Shown here: in pieces, positions 9,818 to 20,866 of the stretch
Numbering within the stretch: the first letter of the stretch is position 1
Layout of the letters: every line of letters starts with the position of its first letter
Assembly: GCA_003833135.1 (NCBI GenBank)
Contig: QZLH01000009.1
Location: 1 to 28,194 of the forward strand
Length of the DNA: 28,194 bases
Source of the DNA: Oehlia diaphana
Taxonomy: Eukaryota; Glomeromycota; Glomeromycetes; Glomerales; Glomeraceae
Direction: 5' to 3'
Notes under the pieces: generated by a model
Databases searched by the model: none
Told to the model about the DNA's origin: nothing
The model's input: only the letters and a program-made list of their open reading frames with translations
Program-made: the position numbers and the translations under genes

Positions 9818-11496
9818 TCATTTAAATCTGCCAAATTCATTATATCTACTCTCAACGGGTGTACCGGGAACACCGGCGACATCATCATATCTATCAAAAT
9901 TTGAACCAAAAAAGCCAGGAACTTCTTTTTCTTTTTTCCTTTTATTGATAAATCTATAAGCAAAGAATCCGGCGATTATAATTAATGCACCTCCTAAAAC
10001 TCCAAGGACTGATGCAAGGATAATTGTTGTTTTATCATTATTCGAAGATTGTGGATCAGAAGTTTTATTATTATCCGATTGATTAGTAAGTTCAAGTGAA
10101 TTGACCCATGTGAAATTTCTTATATCCATCACATAAATTTTTTCATTTTTACCTAATGGTTCGGCATCTTGTCGGGTAATATTCCCTTTAATTAAAAAAA
10201 CCAATTAATTAATGTGAAATATTACATATTATACATGAAGAAAAATTTTCATAACATAAATTATTTACCAAATGCCACAATCATATAATTTCCATAAAGA
10301 TCCGCTGAATGAGCCGTAAGTGTCGGAAATTTACCAATATTTGTAGATACTTCCGGTGCTGTTATTTCAAATGGATCTTTTTTTGTATCTATAACCAACA
10401 CATCTGGAGATGCTTGATATAAGCCAGCATTATTGATCCTACGAGTACCTCCATAAATAATAATTTGATCATTTGGAGCTTTTAATTTTTTTTTTTTTTT
10501 AAAAAAAAAAATATGTATGTTTTAAAAAGAATTTTTTTTCAAAATGTTATTCTAAAATAATAATAATTTTTTTTTTTTGTTTTGTTTTCTTTTTACCTAA
10601 TACTGCTGAATGCCTCTGACGACTTTCGACTGGTATTGTTGCTGTAATTCTTGCTGGCTATATAAATTGGAAGAATTTAAACCTTTAATTAAAAAGAAAA
10701 TAATAGGGATGATGATGATGATGATGATATTAGTAATTAATTAGTTAATATCAATACATACTTTCGTTGACCATGTTAAAGAATTTGTATCAAAAAGAAT
10801 AATTTGCGAAATATCTGCTAATATGACTACATTGTTATTTCCATTAAAAGGTCCAAATCCTCCTACATACACAATAATACCATTTGATAATAATGTCGCT
10901 GAGTATGTAGCAAGTCCATTAACCGCAGTATTAATTGACCATGATGGACCAGCAATATTAAAAGTTATCATATCGCTAGGAAACGTTCTGGTTGGTGCAC
11001 CTACTAAAAAATTAGCAGCTCCACCAAAAATATAAATTTTTCCTGAATTATCACTAATAGCTTTCATTTCTAATCGTCTTGAGGGAGCAGTACCACCAAC
11101 ATTAGGAGTATTCCATGATGAGGAATTAACATTAAATTTATATACAAATGATTTAAATGAATCTTTTTGTGTAGTTACATCATACTCCATTCCTCCAAAG
11201 AGATATATATCTGCATTATTAGAATTATCTAATGCAACAGATGCCCATGAACTTCCAAACGGAATATTAGGGATTTGAGTCCATGGTGGGTTTGCTACAT
11301 TAAATGATTGAGATAAATCAAGATAAAATGCATCATTTGATGCTCCTACGGCTGTTATTCCACCAAAATAATATATCCTATTTCCAATAAGTATAGAAGA
11401 TTGACCTATACGTCCTATAGGAACATATGACTCAACTCCAAAGAATATGTATTCCAACGCAAAGGTTAAACATAAATAAAAAGTGGTATAAGACAT
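9818..11496 (-). CDS. Kelch-repeat single-pass membrane protein, copy A (4 exons, intact)
   Basis: 457-residue type-I membrane protein. Exons 11496-10762, 10657-10597, 10478-10269 and 10185-9818 join in frame (phases 0, 1, 1). An N-terminal hydrophobic signal peptide covers about 1-22. Beta-propeller kelch motifs follow: YYFGG 42-46, IYLFGG 97-102, IYIFGG 154-159, IVYVGG 208-213, IIYGG 272-276, MIVAFG 331-336, then IYVMDIRNFTW 352-362. A low-complexity Asn/Ser/Asp linker (367-388) leads to a transmembrane helix at about 389-412. The basic juxtamembrane stretch is KRKKEKE, and the short tail contains PGFFGSNFDRYDD and PGTP. The ~365-residue propeller should lie outside the cell or in the secretory lumen. 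Kelch propellers bind proteins or sugars, but no galactose-oxidase catalytic domain is visible. Intron 1 carries a GAT microsatellite. Ligand and role are unknown. Confidence 0.88.
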
Positions 11497-13370
11497 TATT
11501 TTAATTACTAAAAACTTTTAATAATTGAATGTGGACTGTGGAATTAAAAAAAAAAAATTAAAAAGGACATACATTTATTTCATAAAACCCTTTTTTTAGA
11601 ATTGGATTTTTAATTTATTTTTCTTTAGACCAAACAATGTCACAATGCCCCTAATTCATAATTACCGAAAGTTCTTCCTTATGCATAATGTTGATCTATT
11701 ACTAAGCGAATAAATGAATAAATATTTATAGTAATTGATTACCCAGTAAACAACTTTGTAATAGTTTTATTATTTATCAACCATGTAAATGACAATACCA
11801 TCTAACTTGGGAGATGTAACACTTCCGGAGTCGAATAGGAGTCCACTGTTTCAAAATTATTCCAAATCCGGAATGGACGTAATAAAAAGTACTTATTTGT
11901 TTATCACACAATTTCGATCCGGTTTTTTTAAGTCATGTTTTCAATACCTATTTTGTATAAACCAACTAACAAGGAATTCATTGTTAAATCATTTTAATAA
12001 AATCATAAATTACTCAAAAAAAAAAAAATAAATAAATAAAAATCAATCCATTAAAAAAAGAAAATTTTCTGTGATTATAAGAAATTTAGAAATTTTAAGA
12101 AATTTTATTAATTTTCAATTGAATTTAAAACTAATTCAACTATTTACATTACATATTCACATGTCTTTGATCGTTGGCGAGCATCTGATATTCTGATAGT
12201 TGCTCAGATTACACATGATCTGCACACATGATTCTAGGGTTTATTAATCTTATATCAGGGTCACGATATTTACATATTACAATATTAGCTTGATCATCTA
12301 GCAACTAGTTCAAAATGCGCAAAATGAATTTCAATGTGGGTGATCCGAAAGTACTGACTCAAATCTTTTGATAAACGTGCATAACATATAACTTTATTAT
12401 TATTGTATTATCTGCACTATTGCATTATTTTTTTTAATTTTTGCATCGGTTAATATAAGTTTTCTGAAAACTGAATCGTTATTAAGCACAAAATTATTTT
12501 ATTAGCTTTTTTTTGTTCATTAAACGCCTTTTTGAAAATTGATGATCATTACTCGATTTTATAATGTTAGTCAGTTAGTGCATCTTACGGAAAAGATGAT
12601 TATAGGAAAGTCGACTGTTGATATGGCATAACTGAGATCACATTTTACAATTTATTCCTAAAGTTAAGTTCGCGTATGCAGTCGGTCCTGGTGAATTATT
12701 CGAATATATGTAATTTAGATGTTTAATCAATGCTTTTCATCTAGTCTTTTATTTTTTTGATTATTATTAAGAAAAATATTCATTTCAAAATGTTATGATT
12801 TTATGGATCTAACGTAAATTTTATAAATCAATTATTTAGATATGTATGAATATTTTCTTTTTTTTTTTCTTTAAAAAAAAATGAATGATGTTCTATTGTT
12901 TCTAATTGATCTTTTCGTAAATAAATGATTCGTTTCAATGAGATGAATCCAAATGATATAATTTCAAATGTTTGAGATATCATCAAAAGGCGCTTATTTT
13001 TAGTTATTATATTAAAAGTGGAGCGTGCTTAATATTAGTAAAATACGGTATATGATTTAATTAGAAATTAATAAACCCACCTAGGAATGGAATCCGTTTG
13101 AGTCAATTATATAAATTTACAGTAGCCAATATTAGGAGTTTCCTCCATTATTGTAAAAAGTAAACTCTTATTGATGATGTGCATCATAAAAACATGGTTG
13201 TGGCGCAGCAATTTTGATCATCAGATTTTGATGGAGAAACGGATGTAATTCAATTCCGTCCAAATTCAAAATTTTTAATATAACCTGTTATACACGTAAT
13301 TTATTAACCAAGAGACACTATAAAATGCTAAGAATTATTTAAGACTGATCTACAAAATATATCCGGACTT
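11497..13370. other. Spacer upstream of kelch copy A
   Basis: Holds the copy A 5' region. Block 11784-11915 (ACCATGTAAAT, CGGAGTCGAA, ATTCCAAATC, TTATCACACAA) has recognisable counterparts upstream of copies B (15640-15870), C (about 19735-19760) and D (22561-22660). The duplicated unit therefore includes promoter-side DNA. The shared word AAGAAATTTAG near 12085 lies further upstream in all four. The remainder is AT-rich with no gene seen; the 80-codon plus frame at 11789-12031 lies inside the repeated block and is not called. Confidence 0.55.
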
Positions 13371-13440
13371 ACGGATTATCCGGATAGAAATCGGATATTT
13401 TTTTTATTTATCCGAATAACAGATTTTATCCGGATCGAAA
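13371..13440. repeat. ATCCGGAT-containing inverted repeats
   Basis: The words TATCCGGA, TTATCCGGAT, TTATCCGAATAA and TTATCCGGATCG are packed within 70 nt on both strands (ATCCGGAT is itself a palindrome). This could be a hairpin end of a small mobile element or a protein-binding cluster. Confidence 0.6.
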
Positions 13441-13577
13441 TAAATAGTATTTTTTATTTATAAAAAAATTTTCTAAACAGATAGAAGAACTTTTCTTGTC
13501 GTAAATTCATATATAAAGTGCTAGTAGTAATGGTATTTATATTAATTATTTTAATTATTTAAAAAAAATTTTAAACT

Positions 13578-13712
13578 TGTGAATTTTCCCAGCAGTTTGG
13601 ATATAAAAATTACTATTTTTTATTACGATTTCTCGATTTTAAGTGTGTGGACAGGGAGACAAAAATTTATTCACTTATATCGTTGCGTATGTAAAAATAT
13701 CACTTTTTACAT
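13578..13712. repeat. Dispersed repeat copy 1, overlaps end of kelch copy B
   Basis: Begins GAATTTTCCCAGCAGTT and matches 17098-17322 in order: ATAAAAATTA, TTTTTATTACG, TCGATTTT, a GGG-AA core, AAAATTTATTCACTTATA, and the terminal palindrome TGTAAAAATAT-TTTTTACA. The palindrome end overlaps the last codons and stop of copy B. Boundaries are approximate. Confidence 0.7.
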
Positions 13713-15399
13713 GCCTCGGTTGGCGATTTACTATTATCAACAGGTGTACCAGGGAATCCGGCGTCATCATCATATCTATCAAAATTTGAACCAAAAAAGC
13801 CAGGAACTTCTTTTTCCTTTTTCCCTTTATTGATCCGTCTATATGCAAAGAATCCACCTACTAAAACTAATGCACCTCCCAAAACTCCAAGGACTGATGC
13901 AAGTATAAATTTTGTTTTATCAATATTAGAAGATTGTGAAGGTTGTGAAACAGATAATGAAGTTTTATTATCCGCCGTTTGATCAAGATCAAGTGAATTG
14001 ATCCATGTAAAATTTCTTATATCCATTACGTAAATAATTCCATTTTTATCTAATGATGGGACATCATTTTTGTGAGTGGTATTTCCTTTAATTGAAAATA
14101 AAAAAAAAATTTATTAATGTGAAATATTATATGATATAAAGAAGAAATTTTCATTATATAAATTATTTACCAAAAGCCACGATCATATAATATCCAAAAA
14201 GATTGGCTGTATGACCCGCAAGTGATGGAAATATGCCAGTATTTGTAGATATATCCGGTGCTGTTATTTCAAATGGATCTTTTTTTGTATCTAAAACTAA
14301 TACATCTGGATATACTTGATTAAAGTCAACCTCGTCGGTGGTACGAGTACCTCCATAAATAATAATTTGATCATTTGGAGCTTTTGATTTTTTTTTTTTT
14401 TAAAAAAAAATATGTATATTTTGAAAAGAAATTTTTTCAAAAGTGTTATTATTTTGTGCTATTATAAATAATAATAATAATTATTATTTTTTTGTTTCAT
14501 TTTACCTAATACTGCTGAATGCCTCTGACGACTTTCGACTGGTATTGAAGCATTAATTCTTGCTGACTATAAAAAATTTGAAGAATTAAACCTTTAATTA
14601 AAAAGAAAATAATAGTGATGATGATGATGATGATATTTGTAATTAATTAATTGATATCAATACATACTTTCGTTGACCATGTTAAAGAATTTGTATCAAA
14701 AAGAAGAATTTTTGAAATATCTGCTATTAGAACTACATCGTTATTTCCAATAAAAGGTTCAAGTCCTCCCACATACACAATAATACCATTTGATAATAAT
14801 GTCGCTGAATATGTAGCACGTCCATTAACCGCAGTATTAATTGACCATGATGAATCAGCGATATCAAAAGTTATCATATCGCTAAAAAACGTTCTGGTTG
14901 GTGCACCTATTAAAAAATTAGCAGCTCCGCCAAAAATATAAATTTTTCCTGAATTATCACTAATAGCTTTCATTTCTATTCGTCTTGAGGGAGCAGTACC
15001 ACTAACAGTAGGTATATTCCATGATATGGAATTAATATTAAATTTATATATTAATGATTTAAATGAATCTTTTTGTGTATTTACATCAAACATTATTCCT
15101 CCAAAGAGATATACTTCTGTATTATTAGAACTGTCTAATGCAACAGATGCCCATGAACTTCCAAACGGAATACAGTATTAGTTATTTTAGCCCATGATGG
15201 ATTTGCTACATTAAATGGTTAAGATAAAATACATCATTTAATGATGTTCTTACGTCTGTTATTCCACCAAAATAATATATCTTATTTCCAATAAGTATAG
15301 AGGAATGACCATACGTCCTACGGGAATATATGATTCAACTCCAAAGAATATGTATCCCAACGCAAAAATTAAACACAAATAAAAAGTGTTGTAAAACAT
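13700..15399 (-). pseudogene. Kelch-repeat membrane protein, copy B (exon 1 frame-broken)
   Basis: Paralog closest to copy C. Exon 1 runs from ATG at 15399 to 14668, followed by 14566-14506, 14380-14171 and 14085-13700. The signal peptide and the start of kelch motif 1 (to about 15312) read correctly. A 1-nt loss relative to C (CGTATGGTC for CGTATAGGTC), a 10-nt loss near 15225 and a 5-nt gain near 15170 then throw about 140 nt out of frame, with stops in the shifted frames. A further 6-nt loss is frame-neutral. Net change is -12 nt, so downstream sequence is back in the ancestral frame and stays open: kelch motifs, transmembrane helix ILASVLGVLGGALVLVGGFF, basic GKKEKE and a PGFFGSN/PGTP tail. 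The last codons come from a dispersed repeat. It is either a recent pseudogene, a gene with an unrecognised intron here, or an assembly error. As written it cannot make the full protein. Confidence 0.8.
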
Positions 15400-17097
15400 T
15401 ATTAGTTATTAAATGCAAATTCTGAAATCAAAAAAAAAAATAAATAAATAAATAAATAAAATTAAATAAAACGAAAAGACAAATCATTTCATAGCAATCT
15501 ATTAACAATTCGTTTTTTGATTGTAAGCCCATTTTGGGAATCAGTTACCAATTAACGATGATAATGCCACTTGTGTATAATGATAAGTATTTATAGTAAA
15601 CGATGCCAGTAATCATTTATTATAGTAATTTATTGCTCGAACCATGTAAATTTACGGAGGTGTAAAACCGGTATACATTATGAATTTTTAGATATGTAAT
15701 TTTTCAATATGATGGATTAATATTCGGATCTACTCCGAAAAATACCATGTGTTTTGCAGGGTATTTGGAAATAATTGAGATTTTCACATATTTCCAGTAG
15801 GTGTTCCACTGGTTTAAATTTCCCCAAATACGGAATGCGTAAAAAAAGGTACTATTACACAAATTCGATTCAATTTTCAAGAAATTTAGTTGGAATTTTA
15901 TAATTTCAAACTGATTAAACTGATTCGGTTATGTCCAGCTATTATTTCACATATGAAAAAAAAATAAAGTGGTAGCCGCAGACACATGGTCTGCACAGGT
16001 TATGCTTAAATTCCATATATCAGTATATTTATAAAAATTAATGAAATAAAAAAAAAAAATCCTTAACCATACTTTAACGATAATTAAATAAGCAACAAAA
16101 ATCAGACAAGACAAAAATGAAACGTTTGACAATTTGTAAATATTAATTTATTAAAGCATCTGTGCAGTCATCATGTGATTTAGTGATTCTAGAAACTCAC
16201 AAATGCCTCTTTTTTTGTTAGATTTGGCTTAAAAAAAGGACCAAGTTCAAATATTAATCATTTGGCTTAAAAATTAAATGCTAAAAAAAACTCCCATTTT
16301 TTGCGGCACAGTACCCCCCATGTTTTATCTGGCGACGATCTTATTATCTAATAAATAATATAATAAACGTCCGCATGATCTATAAGTTTCAAACATTCTC
16401 AATTAATAATAAAAATTCGCGCAATAGAGAGTGAAATTTGTATCATACTATATGGTTCCGCAATACGGTAAGCCTTTTTTTGTTAAATGCTAAATCTAAA
16501 CCCCAAAAAAATATTTTTTTAAAAAAAGTTAAATACTAAGCCCAAACAATTAGCATCATTTTATATTATTTATTTATTCTATTATCAAACTGCCCCTTTT
16601 TTTAAAAAATTATATTTGGATCAAATCATTATCTAAAAGTATTTGTATAGATGCTGTTATTAGATTGTGATTGATTTAAACTTTTGCTAGATACCGTACG
16701 CTACACGTGATTCGCGTTGCATTTTTTGATCCGATTTTATCAGTCAGATGATTATAACAAATTTATTGAATAATAATTAGTGATGCTGACTTAACTGAAA
16801 CTAATTGATTTTAACTTTATTGTTTTAGTTTTAGCTAGTTGTACAATTGTTAAAAGTTGTAATAAATTTAATTCCACTGAAATTTTCTTATCAAATTCGT
16901 AATATCAGCCTAAGTTCCGATAAAATCGAAAATTTCAAGTTAACTTTTAGTGTATATAATGTAACACAACTTCTTGAACCCCTTTACGAGCATATTAAAA
17001 AAGCTTAATATCCGAATTAAAACATTTCTGGAAATTAGCGCTACTAAAATAAACAGAAATTTAGCATTTTCAAACATAGCAAGCTTTGTTAGAAACT
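15400..17097. other. Spacer upstream of kelch copy B
   Basis: Carries the shared upstream block (15640-15910, including CCATGTAAAT, AAATACGGAATG, ACACAAATTCGATTC, AAGAAATTTAGTTGG and TATGTCCAGC). From 16215 to 16560 there are several T/A-rich words around GGCTTAAAAA and GTTAAATGCTAAA in both orientations. No gene or RNA was recognised. Confidence 0.5.
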
Positions 17098-17322
17098 TTT
17101 GAATTTTCCCAGCAGTTCAGAAATAAAAATTATATTATTGTTATTTTTATTACGTTCAGTTATCGATTTTTATGGGCGGGAAACACATAAATGCATAGAA
17201 ATATGGTGTATAGTCTTTCGCGCCCAGATAAAAATTTATTCACTTATAAATTATAATGTTGTGTGTATAAGTTCTATACACAGACATTAAATCAACTAAT
17301 TGTAAAAATATGTTTTTACATG
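17098..17322. repeat. Dispersed repeat copy 2
   Basis: Longer relative of 13578-13712. It starts GAATTTTCCCAGCAGTT and ends at the palindrome TGTAAAAATATGTTTTTACA. It contains extra internal sequence (17180-17225 and 17250-17300) missing from copy 1. Its 63-codon plus frame has no family match and appears to be a by-product. Confidence 0.7.
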
Positions 17323-17514
17323 ACAACATATTATTATATTTCTTACTTGAGCATATTGGTTTACATATATCCTAAAAATTTTAAATAATTTTGATTTGTA
17401 AATATTTAATTCTAAAATAATCATATTTATGTCCCGTTTGTGAACCCTTTGTGAACCCATTTATCGAATATAGCTTTATTTTTTTATTTTTTTTATTTAT
17501 TTATTTGCGATATT

Positions 17515-17640
17515 TAATAGTTACTCGGCACTTTGTGCCGATATTTGCAATAAGCAATATGATTGGTGGAATTTACTGAGCAAATTTCATATTCTTATTG
17601 CAAAATGCATTTAAGGCACGATCGTGCCGTAGTTACGAGG
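17515..17640. mobile_element. Small inverted-repeat (foldback/MITE-like) element
   Basis: Two arms in opposite orientation. Left arm: CGGCAC at 17526-17531 and GTGCCG at 17535-17540 form a hairpin, followed by TGCAATAAGCAATATGA at 17546-17562. Right arm: TCATATTCTTATTGCA at 17587-17602, then the perfect palindrome GGCACGATCGTGCC at 17615-17628. The 16-17 nt inner arms match except for one inserted C, and GTTAC words flank both ends. No target-site duplication was identified, so exact ends are uncertain. Confidence 0.6.
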
Positions 17641-17867
17641 TCACGACCAATTAGTAAATGTCTGATAAAAATTATTACGAATTATTTATAACTGAAATTC
17701 ATTTATGAATCTTTTTTTTTTTTTATAATAAATCGTAAATGGCCAAATAGCCTAAAAAATTGTCATATACTAAACTAATTGAGAAGATATGTTATAAAAT
17801 ACATATAAAATATAAAAATAGTGAACAAAAACTTATATCAATAAATCTAGTCAAAGAATTGATCATT

Positions 17868-19542
17868 TTATTTAATCGAGCTAAGATTATCATCAGAAGT
17901 AGGTGTGCCAGGAATACTGGCATGATCATCATTCGAACTAAAAAAACCAGGAGCATGATCTTTTTCTCGTTTCTTTATATTGATCCATCTATAAACAAAG
18001 AATCCACCTGCTAAAACTAATAAACCTCCTGAAATCCCAAAAGCTGATCCAAGTAGAAGTTTCAATTTATTTTTATTAGATTGTGAAACAGGTGATGAAG
18101 CTTTTGAAGTTTTATTATCCGCCGCTTGATCAAGTGAATTGATCCATGTAAAATTTCTTATATCCATTACGTAAATAATTCCATTTTTACCTAATGATGG
18201 TTCATCATCTTTGTGAGTGGTATTTCCTTTAATTGAAAATGAAAAAAATTTATTAATGTGAAATATGCATGCAGCGAAAAATTTTCACAATATAGTTTAT
18301 TTACCAAAAGCCACGATCATAAAAGATCCAAAAAGATTTGCTGTATGACCCGCAAGTGATGGAAATATGCCAGTATTTGTAGATATATCCGGTGCTGTTA
18401 TTTCAAATGGATCTTTTTTTGTATCTAAAACTAACACATCTGGATATACTTGATTAAAGTCAACCTCGTCGGTGGTACGAGTACCTCCATAAATAATAAT
18501 TTGATCATTTGGAGCTTTTGATTTTTTTTTTTTAAAGAAAAAATATGTATATTTTGAAAAGAAATTTTTTCAAAAGTGTTATTATTTTGTGCTATTATAA
18601 ATAATAATAATTATTTTTTTTTTTTCATTTTACCTAATACTGCTGAATGCCTCTGACGACTTTCAACTGGTATTGAAGCTGTAATTCTTGCTGACTATAA
18701 AAATTTGAAGAATTTAAACCTTTAATTAAAAAGAAAATAATAGTGATGATGATGATGATGATGATATTTGTAATTAATTAATTGATATCAATACATACTT
18801 TCGTTGACCATGTTAAAGAATTTGTATCAAAAAGAATAATTTTCGAAATATCTGCTATTAGGATTACATCATTATTTCCAATAAAAGGTTCAAGTCCTCC
18901 TACATACACAATAATACCATTTGATAATAATGTCGCTGAATATGTAGCACGTCCATTAACCGCAGTATTAATTGACCATGATGAATCAGCGATATCAAAA
19001 GTTATCATATCGCTAAAAAACGTTGTGGTTGGTGCACCTACTAAAAAATTAGCAGCTCCACCAAAAATATAAATTTTTCCTGAATTATCACTAATAGCTT
19101 TCATTTCTATTCGTCTTGAGGGAGCAGTACCACTAATAGTAGGGATATTCCATGATAAGGAATTAATATTAAATTTATATACAAATGATTTAAATGAATC
19201 TTTTTGTGTATTTACATCATACGTTATTCCTCCAAAAAGATATACTTCTGTATCATTAGAATTATCTAATGCAACAGATCCCCATGAACTTCCAAACGGA
19301 ATATCAGCTATTTTAATCCATGGTGGATTTGCTACATTAAATGGTTGAGATAAATCAAGATAAAATACATCATTTAATGATGTTTCTACGTCTGCTGCTG
19401 ATATTCCACCAAAATAATATATCTTATTTCCAATAAGTATAGAGGAATGACCTATACGTCCTACGGGAATATATGATTCAACTCCAAAGAATATGTATCC
19501 CAACGCAAAAATTAAACATAAATAAAAAGATTTATAAGACAT
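17868..19542 (-). CDS. Kelch-repeat single-pass membrane protein, copy C (4 exons, intact)
   Basis: 457-residue paralog of copy A. Exons 19542-18799, 18694-18634, 18514-18305 and 18226-17868 join in frame. The start was set at MSYKSFYLCL because it aligns with copy A; an in-frame ATG further upstream (to 19653) would only add a non-conserved extension through the 5' UTR. Signal peptide about 1-22; kelch motifs YYFGG, VYLFGG, IYIFGG, IVYVGG, IIYGG and MIVAFG in the same order as copy A. The transmembrane helix lies at about 395-417, followed by basic INIKKREK and a short acidic/Ser tail with PGFFSSN and IPGTPTSDD. The tail differs more from A and B than the propeller does. It carries a GAT microsatellite in intron 1, as A and B do. 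It should be a surface or secretory-pathway protein exposing the propeller; ligand unknown. Confidence 0.88.
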
Positions 19543-20866
19543 TATATTAATTATCAAAACTTTTGAGCCTGGAATAAAAAAAAAAAAAAGATTAAACATT
19601 TCAATGATTTCATAACGACCCCGAGTTAAATTTTTTAGCAAACAATGCCACAATTCTACCTAAATCGTAAGTTACCGATGATCTATCTATCTTCAAGTAT
19701 TTATAGTAATGATCAGTGAACCTGACAGGGACACTAACAACACTGCCGGAGTTGAACAGGAATTAGAAGTCTGTTTTTTAAAAAAAAGTTGATTTTCTAA
19801 TACTTATTTAATTATTAAAGCATTCTTTGAAATATTACTAAAGTTACTCAACGAATAAATATCAATCCATTAAAAAATTTTCTATAATTATAAGAAATTT
19901 AGTTAGAAATTTATAATTCCGGAACTGATTCAAGTATATCCAGCTGCACAGCCAGCTCGATCATTAATTGAGTATTAATCAGCAACAATGGTGGCCAGAT
20001 TTCTGATAAAAATAGTTTATAGTATTATTTTTGTCGTCATCTCAGAATTAATCTAGGGACAAGTAGAATTTAACTCATGTTAACGCGCACAATTTTAATT
20101 ATATTGTGCTTTTTATAATATTGTTTTACAAATACTTCTTAATAGTTCATTGTTATGAAATAAAAAAGAAACTTTATTAGTCCGAAAATATCAACTCATG
20201 CAGTCATATCAGTACCGGTTTGTCCTGCATATTTTACGAAAGTTTACGCTATTGATACAATTTTAAGTAAACGAACTTCAGAAATCAGAAACGGCAACTT
20301 CGGACTGTAAAACGGTTCCTATTTCCTACTATTTAATCATATTTTTAATTTTATAAAATTTATAATAAAAGAAAAACATGAAGAATATCTTTTGACATTT
20401 TCTTTATTAAAAAGTTATATTTTTTACTTATATATACTGTATGATTGGTTAATTAAGTCATTTAAAAAATTGACATCTTTATTTAAAAAAGATTTTCTTT
20501 CCTATAAAACACACTACATTTCATGGATATATATATTAAGAACCCTTACTTTACAAAGAACTCAAAATAGTTTTTTAAGGTCTCGAAATAGGCAGAACTT
20601 TTCCTAATAGCAGAAGTTAAAGTTTCAAGCCAGTAAAAGAATAAATTTTTAATTTGAACAATCATTGCTTTAAAAATAAATGGGAATTTTTAATTCGTAA
20701 TTTTTTTTAATAATGTCATTGGTTTTTTTGTTCTATAATTAATTGTAAGTGTCGTAATAAAATTGTTAAAATGCAGAAAATATGTTATGAAATACATAAA
20801 AGATTTAAAAATATCGAACTAGTAAAGACCGATATTAAATCAGTCTAAAAGAATTAATTATTTTAT
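19543..20866. other. Spacer between kelch copies C and D
   Basis: Upstream of C it keeps a short part of the shared block (about 19735-19760, CACTGCCGGAGTTGAACAGG) and the ATTATAAGAAATTTAG word near 19886. Next to D (20668-20866) it keeps the 3' flank also seen beside copy A. The 71-codon plus frame at 20392-20607 has no family features. No RNA gene was seen. Confidence 0.5.

Noticed and set aside
9818..11496. Assignment of kelch proteins as galactose oxidases
   Set aside because: The kelch repeats alone give database-style similarity. No copper-ligand set or catalytic domain is visible, and the proteins end in a TM helix.
11789..12031. 80-codon plus-strand frame upstream of kelch copy A
   Set aside because: It lies in the duplicated upstream block, and the counterpart blocks of B, C and D are not open.
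14651..14941. Long plus-strand frames antisense to kelch exon 1 (also 18782-19072 and 10823-11035)
   Set aside because: They recur because the sense sequence is duplicated. They mirror the sense codons, have no independent domain, and the sense genes explain the sequence.
19543..19653. N-terminal extension of kelch copy C to an upstream ATG
   Set aside because: It is not conserved in A, crosses an A-rich 5' UTR-like tract, and would bury the signal peptide.
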